Shown: piece after piece, positions 55,120 through 63,795 of the stretch
How positions within the stretch are numbered: position 1 is the first letter of the stretch
Layout: every line of letters begins with the position of its first letter
Assembly: GCF_900104785.1 (NCBI RefSeq)
Contig: NZ_LT629733.1
Location: 2,388,501-2,452,500 of the forward strand
Direction: 5' to 3'
DNA from: Formosa sp. Hel1_31_208
GTDB lineage: Bacteria > Bacteroidota > Bacteroidia > Flavobacteriales > Flavobacteriaceae
Length of the DNA stretch: 64,000 bases
Made by a program: the position numbers and the translations under genes
Notes under the pieces: generated by a model
The model's input: only the letters and a program-made list of their open reading frames with translations
What the model was told of the DNA's origin: nothing
Database searches by the model: none

Positions 55120-56811
55120 TTATCTAACTAACTTTTTATACTTGATTCGTTTTGGCATTAAATCACCGCCTAAGCGTTTCTTTTTGTTCTCTTCATAGTC
55201 TGAAAAACTTCCTTCAAAGAAATACACTTGACTATCCCCTTCAAAGGCTAAAATATGTGTACATATACGATCTAAAAACCATCTATCGTGAGAAATCACT
55301 ACTGCACAACCTGCAAAGTTTTCAAGCCCCTCCTCTAAGGCTCTAAGTGTATTGACATCTAGATCATTTGTTGGCTCATCTAAAAGCAGGACATTTCCCT
55401 CCTCTTTTAGTGTCATTGCCAAATGCAAACGGTTCCGCTCACCTCCTGAAAGTAAGCTTACCTTTTTATTTTGTTCACTTCCAGAGAAATTAAATCGACT
55501 TAAATAGGCTCTTGAATTTACTTGCTTTCCGCCCATCATAACAAGTTCTTGCCCGTCACTAAAGTTTTCCCAAATTGATTTGTTTGGATCGATATTAGAA
55601 TGCGCCTGATCGACGTATGCAATTTTAGTCGTTTCACCAACAACAAACTCCCCTTTATCTGGTGTTTCCTCTCCCATAATCATACGGAAAATTGTGGTCT
55701 TACCAGCTCCATTTGGACCAATAATACCAACAATCCCAGCTTGTGGTAAATTGAAATTTAAATCTTCATATAGTAATTTATCTTCATAACCTTTACTTAC
55801 ACCCTTAGCCTCAATAACATTGGTACCTAAACGTGGACCGTTAGGAATATAAATTTCTAGTTTTTCATCCAACTGCTTTTGGTCTTGACTCATTAATTTG
55901 TCATAGTTATTCAAACGCGCTTTTTGTTTGGTTTGACGACCTTTAGCTCCTTGGCGTACCCATTCTAATTCTCGTTCCAGGGTTTTTTGACGCTTAGATG
56001 CTGTCTTGCTTTCTTGGGCCATACGCTTAGATTTTTGATCTAACCATGATGAGTAATTTCCTTTCCATGGAATACCTTCACCTCTATCAAGTTCTAGAAT
56101 CCAACCCGCCACATTATCTAAAAAGTACCTATCGTGTGTTACCGCAATTACCGTACCTTTATATTGTGCTAAATGATGTTCTAACCAATGCACTGATTCA
56201 GCATCTAAGTGGTTAGTTGGCTCATCTAATAGCAAGACATCTGGTTCTTGTAATAATAAACGACACAAGGCCACGCGACGACGTTCTCCACCAGACAAAA
56301 CTCCAATCTTCTTATCTCCTTCTGGCGTGCGTAAAGCGTCCATAGCAATCTCTAATTTGGTATCTAGTTCCCAAGCATTAGAAGCATCAATTTGATCCTG
56401 AAGCTCTGCTTGACGATTCATTAGCTTTTCCATTTTGTCTGGATTGCTATATACTTCTTCTAAACCAAATTGGTCATTAATTTTATTGTACTCATCAAGA
56501 ATTGCTACAGTTTCAGCAGCACCTTCACGCACCACTTCCATCACTGTCTTATCATCATCAAGTTTTGGTTCTTGCTCTAAATAACCTACAGAATAATCTT
56601 GAGAGAATACGACGTCTCCTTGATAATTTTTATCAACACCAGCTATAATTTTCAACAAGGTTGATTTACCAGAACCGTTAAGACCTAAAATTCCAATTTT
56701 TGCTCCGTAAAAAAAGCTTAAATAAATATTTTTTAATACCGGTGTGTTTGCTGATTGATACGTTTTAGTAACACCAGACATTGAGAAAATTATTTTTTTA
56801 TCATCACTCAT
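55120..56811 (-). CDS. ettA: energy-dependent translational throttle protein EttA (ABC-F)
   Basis: A 563-residue ABC-F ATPase that binds the ribosomal E site and gates entry into elongation. It has two ABC domains: Walker A GLNGSGKSTLLK (about residues 41-52) and GPNGAGKTTIFR, signatures LSGGERRRVAL and LSGGERNRLHL, and Walker B VLLLDEPTNHLD and VLLLDEPTNDLD. The linker with KGNYSSWLDQKSKRM is the EttA/ABC-F interdomain region. The length matches EttA. It overlaps the upstream small gene by 1 base. Confidence 0.92.
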   Translation of the reverse strand: MSDDKKIIFSMSGVTKTYQSANTPVLKNIYLSFFYGAKIGILGLNGSGKSTLLKIIAGVDKNYQGDVVFSQDYSVGYLEQEPKLDDDKTVMEVVREGAAETVAILDEYNKINDQFGLEEVYSNPDKMEKLMNRQAELQDQIDASNAWELDTKLEIAMDALRTPEGDKKIGVLSGGERRRVALCRLLLQEPDVLLLDEPTNHLDAESVHWLEHHLAQYKGTVIAVTHDRYFLDNVAGWILELDRGEGIPWKGNYSSWLDQKSKRMAQESKTASKRQKTLERELEWVRQGAKGRQTKQKARLNNYDKLMSQDQKQLDEKLEIYIPNGPRLGTNVIEAKGVSKGYEDKLLYEDLNFNLPQAGIVGIIGPNGAGKTTIFRMIMGEETPDKGEFVVGETTKIAYVDQAHSNIDPNKSIWENFSDGQELVMMGGKQVNSRAYLSRFNFSGSEQNKKVSLLSGGERNRLHLAMTLKEEGNVLLLDEPTNDLDVNTLRALEEGLENFAGCAVVISHDRWFLDRICTHILAFEGDSQVYFFEGSFSDYEENKKKRLGGDLMPKRIKYKKLVR

Positions 56812-56993
56812 TATACTCTACCTTTTAAAGCGTTAAAGACCCATGCTATAGCGAAAAAACCAATACCTACAGCTGCAAACCCCCAACCTGCCACGTCATC
56901 ATATCGAAATGCGCCAAGAGCAATTAAACCTAATCCTACTATTATCATTATTGTGGTAGCCCAAGCCAACACTGTATTTTTATTCATTGCCAT
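56811..56993 (-). CDS. CAL67264 family small membrane protein
   Basis: A 60-residue protein with two hydrophobic helices (about residues 8-26 and 34-52). It matches the pattern I know as the CAL67264 family, a Flavobacteriia-specific membrane protein of unknown function (AWATTIMIIVGLGLIALGAF, then DVAGWGFAAVGIGFFAIAW). Its stop overlaps the ettA start (TAATG), so the two are co-translated. Confidence 0.8.
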   Translation of the reverse strand: MAMNKNTVLAWATTIMIIVGLGLIALGAFRYDDVAGWGFAAVGIGFFAIAWVFNALKGRV

Positions 56994-57040
56994 AATTCTA
57001 TTGTTTGTATAGGGAATTACAAATATCGCATTTTTAAACT

Positions 57041-57071
57041 AAAAAAAGCATCCTTAATAAGAATGCTTTTT
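57041..57071 (-). terminator. terminator of the pirin operon
   Basis: AAAAAGCAT pairs with ATGCTTTTT around an imperfect loop. On the minus strand it ends in a T run. It lies 24 bases after the stop of the pirin gene at 57095. Confidence 0.7.
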
Positions 57072-57094
57072 AGTACTTAATTAAATTATTTTAA

Positions 57095-57811
57095 TTATTT
57101 CATAGGAACCTCAAGGATAACCAATTCTGAATTATTTATTGCTTTTATTTTCATAGTGTTTAACTCGGAAACACCTATTGCGTCTCTTTTTACTAAAGCG
57201 ATATTGTTCACTTCAATACTTCCCTCAATCACAAATACATAGAAACCATTATATTCAGATTTCACATTTAGATCCAAAGTATGCGCTGCATCTAAATTAG
57301 TTCTGTAAATGAATGCTTGCTGACTTATTGGTAAGGCATCACCTTCTAATTGATTCTTAGGAGCAACTACAGTTTGTAACTGATTTTTTCGCCCTTGGAA
57401 AGAAAATTTTCGTTGTTCATAGTTGGGCTTAACACTCATTTCCTCAGGAATAATCCATAACTGCAAAAAGTTCACCTCATCCGTCTTACTATCATTAAAT
57501 TCAGAATGGGTTAAACCTGTACCTGCACTCATTACTTGGACTTCCCCAACTTCTATAGCACGCTTATTTCCCATACTATCTTTATGAGATAATGCGCCTT
57601 TTAACGGGATCGAAATGATTTCCATATTTTGATGGGGATGTGTCCCAAATCCCATTTTAGGTTGCACTACATCATCATTTAACACTCGAAGTACTCCAAA
57701 ATTCATGCGTTCCGGATTTTGATAACTTGCGAAACTGAACGTATGGTGTGATTTCAACCATCCATGATTTGCGAATCCTCGTGTCTCTGCTTTATGTATT
57801 ATCGTTTTCAT
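57095..57811 (-). CDS. pirin family protein (YhhW-like, two-cupin)
   Basis: A 238-residue bicupin. The metal-binding first cupin has HPHQNMEIISIPLKGALSHKDSMG (His-x-His, then later His and Glu), and GLTHSEFND follows. This layout is that of YhhW-type pirins, some of which act as quercetin 2,3-dioxygenase. The length is normal for the shorter type. It starts 25 bases after the second pirin gene in one operon, behind a MarR-type operator. Confidence 0.85.
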   Translation of the reverse strand: MKTIIHKAETRGFANHGWLKSHHTFSFASYQNPERMNFGVLRVLNDDVVQPKMGFGTHPHQNMEIISIPLKGALSHKDSMGNKRAIEVGEVQVMSAGTGLTHSEFNDSKTDEVNFLQLWIIPEEMSVKPNYEQRKFSFQGRKNQLQTVVAPKNQLEGDALPISQQAFIYRTNLDAAHTLDLNVKSEYNGFYVFVIEGSIEVNNIALVKRDAIGVSELNTMKIKAINNSELVILEVPMK

Positions 57812-57836
57812 ATCTATCTTTTTTTAGCAATTATTA

Positions 57837-58709
57837 TTAGTTTGCTGGAAGAAATCCCATTTTACCCATTTGATAATCTCTCATAGCTTCCATTAATTCT
57901 GTTTGTGAATTCATCACATATGGTCCGTAAGTCGCAACAGTTTCTTTTAACGGCTCTCCAGACAAGAATAATAATATACTATCTGTTTCAGCTTTTATGG
58001 TAATTCCATTACCATCTTGCTGAAACTCCATTAATTGATTGTGGTCCAACTCTAAAGCTTCAACACCATTAATCGTTACTTTTCCTTTAAGTAGGTACAA
58101 TAAACTTTGATGCATATTGGAATAAGAAATACTTTGTTCTCCGCCAGCTTTTGCATCAATCATAAATGCGTTAACCGCTGTTTGCGTTCTAATTTTCCCA
58201 TATAAGTCATTTAATTCACCTGCAATTATTCTGGTTTCTATTTTACGGTCTTCGGAAATAATCACGTTAAATTCCTCGTGTTTTGCATGTTGATAATTGG
58301 CTGGAATCATTTTCTTTTCTGCCGGAAGATTCAACCACAACTGAATTCCTTCAATAGTTCCGCCTTTTATTACAAATTCTTTAGAAGGTTTCTCTGCATG
58401 AATAATTCCGCGTCCAGCTGTTGTCCATTGCACGTCACCAGCTTGAACAATACTTTCATGACCTAAAGAATCACGATGTAGCTGCTCCCCTTGAACTAAA
58501 AATGTAACAGGTTCAAATCCGCGATGCGGATGTGGACCTAGGTCAAACGGGTTATTAGTTTCTGATATTTCATAAGGACCATAATGATGTAGCAAAACAA
58601 AGGGATCGATCATTTCAATGGCCTGTGTTGGAAATGGCTGTCTCAATCGTATTGGACCCATATTAACGAAGTGACTTCGTCCTGCTCTTTTTATTGTATT
58701 TAGTTTCAT
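57837..58709 (-). CDS. pirin family protein (full-length)
   Basis: A 290-residue bicupin of the full-length pirin type. LGPHPHRGFEPVTFLVQGEQLHRDSLGHESIVQAGDVQWTTAGRGIIHAEKP (about residues 57-107) holds the metal site: two His from HPH, then His and Glu. The C-terminal cupin is degenerate as usual. Expected to be cytoplasmic with a Fe(II) centre. Bacterial pirins are implicated in redox or flavonoid chemistry or in modulating metabolic enzymes. First gene of the pirin pair, with its own operator 20 bases upstream. Confidence 0.88.
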   Translation of the reverse strand: MKLNTIKRAGRSHFVNMGPIRLRQPFPTQAIEMIDPFVLLHHYGPYEISETNNPFDLGPHPHRGFEPVTFLVQGEQLHRDSLGHESIVQAGDVQWTTAGRGIIHAEKPSKEFVIKGGTIEGIQLWLNLPAEKKMIPANYQHAKHEEFNVIISEDRKIETRIIAGELNDLYGKIRTQTAVNAFMIDAKAGGEQSISYSNMHQSLLYLLKGKVTINGVEALELDHNQLMEFQQDGNGITIKAETDSILLFLSGEPLKETVATYGPYVMNSQTELMEAMRDYQMGKMGFLPAN

Positions 58710-58728
58710 TTTATTTTCATTTCATTTT

Positions 58729-58750
58729 AATAGTCTCCATGGAAACTATT
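58729..58750 (-). promoter_or_regulatory. near-perfect palindromic operator upstream of the pirin operon
   Basis: Arms AATAGT and ACTATT flank the central TCCATGGA, with one mismatch pair between. Total length 22. The core TCCNNGGA is shared with the 60162-60179 palindrome before the DoxX gene. It lies 20 bases before the pirin ATG (58709), a typical place for MarR repression. Confidence 0.65.
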
Positions 58751-58757
58751 TTGTTAA

Positions 58758-58778
58758 AAAAATACGCTAACGTATTTT
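58758..58778 (-). terminator. terminator of the doxX-reductase-marR operon
   Basis: On the minus strand AATACG pairs with CGTATT around TTAG and is followed by seven T. The hairpin overlaps the marR stop codon. It separates the marR operon from the pirin operon. Confidence 0.7.
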
Positions 58779-59204
58779 ATCTAGCAGATTACTTAGCTGA
58801 TCTGCTTCTTTTTCGCTTAAATTTTCTAATAAATCTTCTTTAAACTCTTTAGAGATAAGATCTATTAAATCAAGCCCTTTGTTAGTTATTTGAATATGAA
58901 CTACTCTTCTGTCTTCGGGGCAAGGTAATCGTTCAATGAACTGTTTATCACATAATTTATCCATTAATCGGGTTGCGTTGGGAGCACGTTCAAGCATTCG
59001 TTCTTTTATGGTTTGTACTTTAATAGGCTTACCTGCTCCACGAAGAATTCTTAAAATATTAAACTGTTGTGGCGAAATCCCAAAAGGTTTAAAAAAAGCA
59101 TTTTGATGGCTACTTATCCAGTTGGCTGTATAAATAATATTTAGTAATGCTTTTACTTTACTATTTGGAAACGTAGAGTTTATATCTTTGGAAATGTCTC
59201 CCAT
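58767..59204 (-). CDS. MarR family transcriptional regulator
   Basis: A 145-residue winged-helix repressor. Dimer helices lie at both ends, the recognition helix is near residues 58-78 (IKERMLERAPNATRLMDKL), and the wing signature is LPCPEDRRVVHIQITNKG (about 91-108), with the DxRR motif intact. Cysteines lie at the end of the recognition-helix region and in the wing (KLCDKQF, LPCPEDRR); they might sense electrophiles. It starts one base after the reductase gene. It is expected to bind the palindromes at 58729 and 60162 and repress its own operon and the pirins. Confidence 0.88.
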   Translation of the reverse strand: MGDISKDINSTFPNSKVKALLNIIYTANWISSHQNAFFKPFGISPQQFNILRILRGAGKPIKVQTIKERMLERAPNATRLMDKLCDKQFIERLPCPEDRRVVHIQITNKGLDLIDLISKEFKEDLLENLSEKEADQLSNLLDKIR

Positions 59205-59205
59205 T

Positions 59206-59736
59206 TTACAAACTCTCTTGAAATTGTTTAATCTCTTCTAACAATTCCGTATTTAAATTAGCATCAATGATTTGTCCATTTTCAAAGTGAGTGCCAAAAG
59301 ATGGAAGTGAGAATTTCCCAACAATATTGGCGTCATGTCGTGGAAATCGATCAGCTGCTGCTTCTAATACAGATTCACCTCCTCGACCACCTGGTGATGT
59401 TGCCATTAAGAGCATAGGTTTTCCAAAAAATGTTTTAGCTTCAATTCTGGACATCCAATCAAATAAGTTTTTAAAAACTGTTGCATAACTGCCATTGTGT
59501 TCTGCAAGTGATACGACTATGCCATCAGCTGATTTGATATGCTCTAAAAATTGTTTTGCATTATCTGGAATTCCATGCTCAATTTCATGGTCCATACCGT
59601 ATAAAGGTAAATCAAAATCGTTGAGATCTAATAATTGTACTTCAGCCCCATCTACCTTAGATGATGCATATGCTACTAATTCTTTATTTATTGAGTTTTT
59701 ACTGTTGCTGCCTGCAAATGCTAATATTTGTTTCAT
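59206..59736 (-). CDS. NADPH-dependent FMN reductase (flavodoxin-fold)
   Basis: A 176-residue protein of the NADPH-dependent FMN/azo/quinone reductase family. The FMN phosphate loop FAGSNSKNSINKELVAYA (about residues 7-24) and VSLAEHNGSYATVFKNLFDWMSR (about 75-97) are typical. LMATSPGGRGG (about 110-120) contacts the isoalloxazine ring. Probably reduces quinones or nitro compounds. It starts 20 bases after the DoxX gene and overlaps or nearly abuts marR, so it is co-regulated with it. Confidence 0.88.
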   Translation of the reverse strand: MKQILAFAGSNSKNSINKELVAYASSKVDGAEVQLLDLNDFDLPLYGMDHEIEHGIPDNAKQFLEHIKSADGIVVSLAEHNGSYATVFKNLFDWMSRIEAKTFFGKPMLLMATSPGGRGGESVLEAAADRFPRHDANIVGKFSLPSFGTHFENGQIIDANLNTELLEEIKQFQESL

Positions 59737-59756
59737 ATATCTACTTGGTTAATTTT

Positions 59757-60119
59757 TTATTGTTGTACGCGAGTTCTTTTGTGAAAAATGTACGATATTA
59801 TCAATAGAATCAAAGCAATAATCGCTACACCTTGTTCTCCATCTCCTATCATGTAGTGTGCAAAAAACGCCAAAACGAAAGCATAAAAGAAGCCTGCGTA
59901 AGCCCATTCCTTGATTGTTTTTAATCTCGGCATCCATAGTACCACCAGTCCTAATAACTTTATGACTGCATATGGATAAATGATATAAGTTGGATATCCA
60001 AAACTGGTAAATGCGTTTACAATATCTTCATATTTAATGAAATACATACTAACAGAAAACAGCAAAAGCATTGTAAGCAAACCTGTAGCTGTATAATAAA
60101 TAAGTCTATCTTTTTTCAT
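59757..60119 (-). CDS. DoxX family membrane protein
   Basis: A 120-residue protein with four hydrophobic helices (about residues 8-26, 45-65, 71-90 and 96-113), as in the DoxX/SURF4-like family; the YAVIKLLGLVVLWMP part is characteristic. DoxX-type proteins are often linked to quinone or thiol redox stress. It is the first gene of the marR operon, whose promoter has a perfect palindrome over the -33 element. Confidence 0.8.
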   Translation of the reverse strand: MKKDRLIYYTATGLLTMLLLFSVSMYFIKYEDIVNAFTSFGYPTYIIYPYAVIKLLGLVVLWMPRLKTIKEWAYAGFFYAFVLAFFAHYMIGDGEQGVAIIALILLIISYIFHKRTRVQQ

Positions 60120-60140
60120 TCTAACATCGCACTGAGTTTA

Positions 60141-60148
60141 CAAATATA
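60141..60148 (-). promoter_or_regulatory. -7 element of the marR operon promoter
   Basis: TATATTTG on the minus strand, 21 bases upstream of ATG 60119. A TTG on the minus strand at 60169-60171 is 20 bases further upstream, the spacing expected for the Bacteroidota -33 element. Confidence 0.6.
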
Positions 60149-60161
60149 GAATAAAATTATT

Positions 60162-60179
60162 TATATTCCAAGGAATATA
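60162..60179 (-). promoter_or_regulatory. palindromic MarR operator over the -33 element
   Basis: TATATTCC-AA-GGAATATA: perfect 8-base arms with a 2-base spacer. The predicted -33 TTG lies at its centre, so a bound repressor would block RNA polymerase. The core TTCCNNGGAA is shared with the operator at 58729. Confidence 0.75.
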
Positions 60180-60211
60180 CTTCCTAGGCATAATGTTGTT
60201 GTTTATGGAAT

Positions 60212-60243
60212 AAAAAAAAGTACTTTTTCAAGCACTTTTTTTA
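60212..60243 (-). terminator. terminator of the secreted deiminase gene
   Basis: An AAAAAAAGT / ACTTTTTTT type stem with a T run on the minus strand, 22 bases after the stop of the gene at 60265. Confidence 0.65.
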
Positions 60244-60264
60244 TTATGAGTAATCACTACAATT

Positions 60265-62013
60265 TTAAAGTTTAATAATCTTTTTATTTACAGTCCCAAA
60301 ATCACCTTCGAAAACGACATATAGCATACCTTGCCATTCGGCATTCAACTCCAATTCTATACTTCCTCTACTGACAAGAATATTATCCTTAAATAACTGT
60401 TGCCCTAAATTATTATAAATAGAGACATCGATGAGGCCATTAAGATTATTGACATTAAAAGACACATTATCTTTTGTAGGGTTTGGATACGGCGCCGAAA
60501 TATTATAATCTGCCCAATCTTCTATGGAAAGTGTACTCGTTGATGTTGTCCAAAATCCTGATGGAGCAACTAACGGTCTGGTTAATACCTTACCAGAATT
60601 GGCTTCGGCTGCAATATAATAATCAATATTAGTGGCGCTAGCCGCGAGAGGTAAATCTGCGGTCCAATCATCACCACTAACATAGGACATGGCAGTTTCA
60701 TTAAATGTTAGATTCCCTATTTCTCTCCAAAATACTGTGGCATTAGTTATTCCCGAAACATGTTTAATGAGAGCATCTATGGTAATTGTTGTACCTGTAT
60801 TTACTATATCCACTGGTTGATGGACTATCCATAGTGGTTCAGCAACTCCTATCGTATGTGTAATACAATGTATTGCTCCACTTGATGCGATAAGATTTTC
60901 TCCACTGTTATCCACGTCAATGCCAACGACATTATATCCTGGCATTAATTCTTCATATTTATCAAGTGCAGGTCCATCGACAGATGGTCTGTATGTTGGT
61001 ACAAGAATGGATTTGTTTAAAATTAACGAATTACTAAATGTGCGATAGTAGCCACCATTATCTGGATAGAGTCCTGATGTACTTGGCGGTGAATCTATCC
61101 ATTCTACTTTATACGGTGTCCCAAAAGGGGATTGAAAATTATTAAGCACATATTGCATATTTGCTTCAATCTGAGGTCCATCGGCTACTCCACTAGGATA
61201 TCTGCTCACCAATAAAGTTTCCTCATCCAACAACTTCATATGCATATCTATATGATGGATACCGTCATAGGGTAAAGTTGGCATTTTAATATAATTTGAA
61301 ATTCCCATGTAATTATACATGATATTGTCAATTTCCGTTTCTGTTTTTACTGTTACACCGTAGGGATTGCCTGCTTCATTTTCTTCTAAAATAAGTTCTG
61401 AAGCAAATGCGTTCCCTAAGCCGTCAGACATGTAATTACCTCCTGTATTAACCATGTCATTGGTGCCCGAATCTGTCACATAAATAGGCAGACCAAGCAT
61501 ATTTGCGTGCTCAGTTGGTACAACATCATCATCTGGTCTTGGTCGATTATAAATCCAATCTACTAAACCTCGTTCTCCTACATCATCCGTATAAATAGTA
61601 TTACCGGCATAATCACGAATCCAAATACTATTGGAAGCCACGTTTAAAAAAGAGACATTAGTTAAATCGATACCATTTGAGCTTAGGTAATTTGATACCG
61701 AAGTCTGGTTCTGTGTGACGATAATGACTTTACATTCAGTCACCCCTACTTGGACAATTTGACGTAAAATATTTTGATATCCAGACGTCCATCTTACAAC
61801 AAGATATTCAACCTCTTCCCATTCAGCAGCTGCTCTTACAGCGCCTGAAGGGGCTGCAGAAGTTGTTGTGCTTCTAAATTGAAATTGAGAGACTAAGGTC
61901 TTTTCGTTTTCGGATAGACCTTTTGGTAGGGTTTGCTCTTCTTGAGCGACGTTAAATTGGATAAAAAATAACAGACAAATAAAGACAGAAAGCTTCTGTT
62001 TAATTGATTTCAT
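60265..62013 (-). CDS. T9SS-secreted agmatine/peptidylarginine deiminase-like protein
   Basis: A 582-residue protein. I chose ATG 62013, which starts a signal peptide (MKSIKQKLSVFICLLFFIQFNVAQ); an upstream ATG adds ten residues. The PAD_porph (Porphyromonas-type) deiminase domain carries the catalytic set: SIWIRDYAGN, NTGGNYMSDGLG, HIDMHMKLLDEETLLVSRYP and the nucleophile Cys in GAIHCITHTIG. The last 70 residues are a T9SS sorting domain (APYPNPTKDNVSF). Exported or surface-bound enzyme, probably hydrolysing guanidino groups to citrulline-type products and ammonia. Free agmatine or protein arginine are both possible substrates. Confidence 0.82.
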   Translation of the reverse strand: MKSIKQKLSVFICLLFFIQFNVAQEEQTLPKGLSENEKTLVSQFQFRSTTTSAAPSGAVRAAAEWEEVEYLVVRWTSGYQNILRQIVQVGVTECKVIIVTQNQTSVSNYLSSNGIDLTNVSFLNVASNSIWIRDYAGNTIYTDDVGERGLVDWIYNRPRPDDDVVPTEHANMLGLPIYVTDSGTNDMVNTGGNYMSDGLGNAFASELILEENEAGNPYGVTVKTETEIDNIMYNYMGISNYIKMPTLPYDGIHHIDMHMKLLDEETLLVSRYPSGVADGPQIEANMQYVLNNFQSPFGTPYKVEWIDSPPSTSGLYPDNGGYYRTFSNSLILNKSILVPTYRPSVDGPALDKYEELMPGYNVVGIDVDNSGENLIASSGAIHCITHTIGVAEPLWIVHQPVDIVNTGTTITIDALIKHVSGITNATVFWREIGNLTFNETAMSYVSGDDWTADLPLAASATNIDYYIAAEANSGKVLTRPLVAPSGFWTTSTSTLSIEDWADYNISAPYPNPTKDNVSFNVNNLNGLIDVSIYNNLGQQLFKDNILVSRGSIELELNAEWQGMLYVVFEGDFGTVNKKIIKL

Positions 62014-62165
62014 AATAGGTAGGTTAATGATTTGGTAATTCAAATATATAAAATAATAAATTAATCTACTGATTTCTAGTTATTCTAGGTTTCACCTTCG
62101 AACTATAAAGATGCTTTCGTTTAAGTATTAACTTTCGTATTTTTACAACAACAAAAATTAAATGA

Positions 62166-63794
62166 ATGGATTTAAACTTCAATAAAAACGAAGATCACAA
62201 TAAATTACTTCTTTCCGAATTAAAAAGACGACTGGCAAAGGTCAAATTAGGTGGCGGAGAAAAACGTATTGAAAAACATCACGCTAAAGGTAAAATGACA
62301 GCAAGAGAGCGTGTTGATTACCTCTTAGACTCAAAGAAATCATCGATAGAGATTGGTGCTTTTGCTGGTGAAGACATGTATGCAGAACACGGTGGTTGTC
62401 CGTCTGGTGGCGTTGTCGTGAAAATAGGTTACGTTAAAGGGAAACAGTGTATCGTTGTAGCTAATGATGCTACGGTAAAAGCTGGAGCATGGTTTCCTAT
62501 TACAGGAAAAAAGAATTTAAGAGCTCAAGAAATAGCTATAGAAAACAGATTACCCATAATTTATTTAGTAGACTCTGCTGGCGTTTATCTTCCTATGCAG
62601 GATGAAATTTTTCCTGACAAAGAACATTTTGGGAGAATTTTCAGAAATAATGCGGTTATGAGTAGCATGGGAATCACACAAATTGCGGCAGTAATGGGCA
62701 GTTGTGTTGCTGGTGGTGCCTACCTACCAATTATGAGTGACGAAGCTTTAATTGTAGATAAAACAGGAAGTATCTTCTTAGCTGGAAGCTATTTAGTAAA
62801 AGCAGCTATAGGAGAAACTATTGACAATGAAACTCTAGGTGGTGCTGCCACACATTGTGAAATTTCAGGAGTTACAGACTATAAAGCAAAAGATGATAAA
62901 GATGCATTGGAAACCATTCAACGATTAATGGATAAAATTGGTGATTATGATAAAGCTGGTTTTAATCGTGCTGCTTCAAAAAAGCCAAAAGAACAACCAG
63001 ATGAAATTTTCGGAATTGTTCCACGTTCTAGAGCTGATCAATATGACATGAAAGAGGTTATCAAGCGATTGGTTGATAATAGTGAATTTGACGAATATAA
63101 AGAAGGTTATGGACAAACCATTATTACTGCTTATGCCAGAATAGACGGCTGGGCTGTCGGTATCGTAGCCAATCAACGTAAACTAGTAAAAACCAAAAAA
63201 GGTGAGATGCAGTTTGGAGGTGTGATTTATAATGATAGCGCTGATAAAGCTACGCGCTTCATCGCAAATTGTAATCAGAAGAAAATACCTTTAGTCTTTT
63301 TGCAGGATGTCACTGGTTTTATGGTAGGCAGTAAATCTGAACATGCCGGTATTATTAAAGACGGTGCCAAAATGGTGAATGCGGTTAGTAATTCGGTAGT
63401 ACCAAAATTCACTATTATTATTGGTAATAGTTATGGTGCTGGGAATTATGCCATGTGCGGAAAAGCATACGATCCAAGATTAATTGTAGCTTGGCCAAGT
63501 GCTGAATTAGCTGTGATGAGTGGAAACTCTGCCGCGAAAGTATTATTACAAATTGAAAAAGCGTCCTTAGAAAAGAAAGGTGAAAAAATCACCACAGAAA
63601 AAGAAAAAGAACTTTTCGATACTATAAAAAACAGATACGATAATCAAGTGTCCCCTTATTATGCCGCAGCGCGCATATGGACAGATGCTATTATCGATCC
63701 CTTAGACACCAGAACATGGATTAGTATGGGTATTGAAGCCGCTAACCATGCCCCTATCAAAAAAGCTTTTAATTTGGGTGTGTTGCAAGTTTAG
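62166..63794 (+). CDS. acyl-CoA carboxylase beta (carboxyltransferase) subunit
   Basis: A 542-residue biotin-dependent carboxyltransferase of the crotonase superfamily. The N-terminal HAKGKMTARERVDYLLD is typical of acetyl/propionyl/methylcrotonyl-CoA carboxylases. Both oxyanion-forming domains are present: VMGSCVAGGAYLPIMSDEAL (about residues 177-196) and IIGNSYGAGNYAMCGKAYDP (about 419-438). DSAGVYLPMQDEIFPDKEHFG is the methylcrotonyl-type signature, so leucine degradation or propionyl-CoA carboxylation are both plausible. The biotin-carboxylase subunit is not in the window. Confidence 0.85.
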   Translation: MDLNFNKNEDHNKLLLSELKRRLAKVKLGGGEKRIEKHHAKGKMTARERVDYLLDSKKSSIEIGAFAGEDMYAEHGGCPSGGVVVKIGYVKGKQCIVVANDATVKAGAWFPITGKKNLRAQEIAIENRLPIIYLVDSAGVYLPMQDEIFPDKEHFGRIFRNNAVMSSMGITQIAAVMGSCVAGGAYLPIMSDEALIVDKTGSIFLAGSYLVKAAIGETIDNETLGGAATHCEISGVTDYKAKDDKDALETIQRLMDKIGDYDKAGFNRAASKKPKEQPDEIFGIVPRSRADQYDMKEVIKRLVDNSEFDEYKEGYGQTIITAYARIDGWAVGIVANQRKLVKTKKGEMQFGGVIYNDSADKATRFIANCNQKKIPLVFLQDVTGFMVGSKSEHAGIIKDGAKMVNAVSNSVVPKFTIIIGNSYGAGNYAMCGKAYDPRLIVAWPSAELAVMSGNSAAKVLLQIEKASLEKKGEKITTEKEKELFDTIKNRYDNQVSPYYAAARIWTDAIIDPLDTRTWISMGIEAANHAPIKKAFNLGVLQV

Positions 63795-63795
63795 G

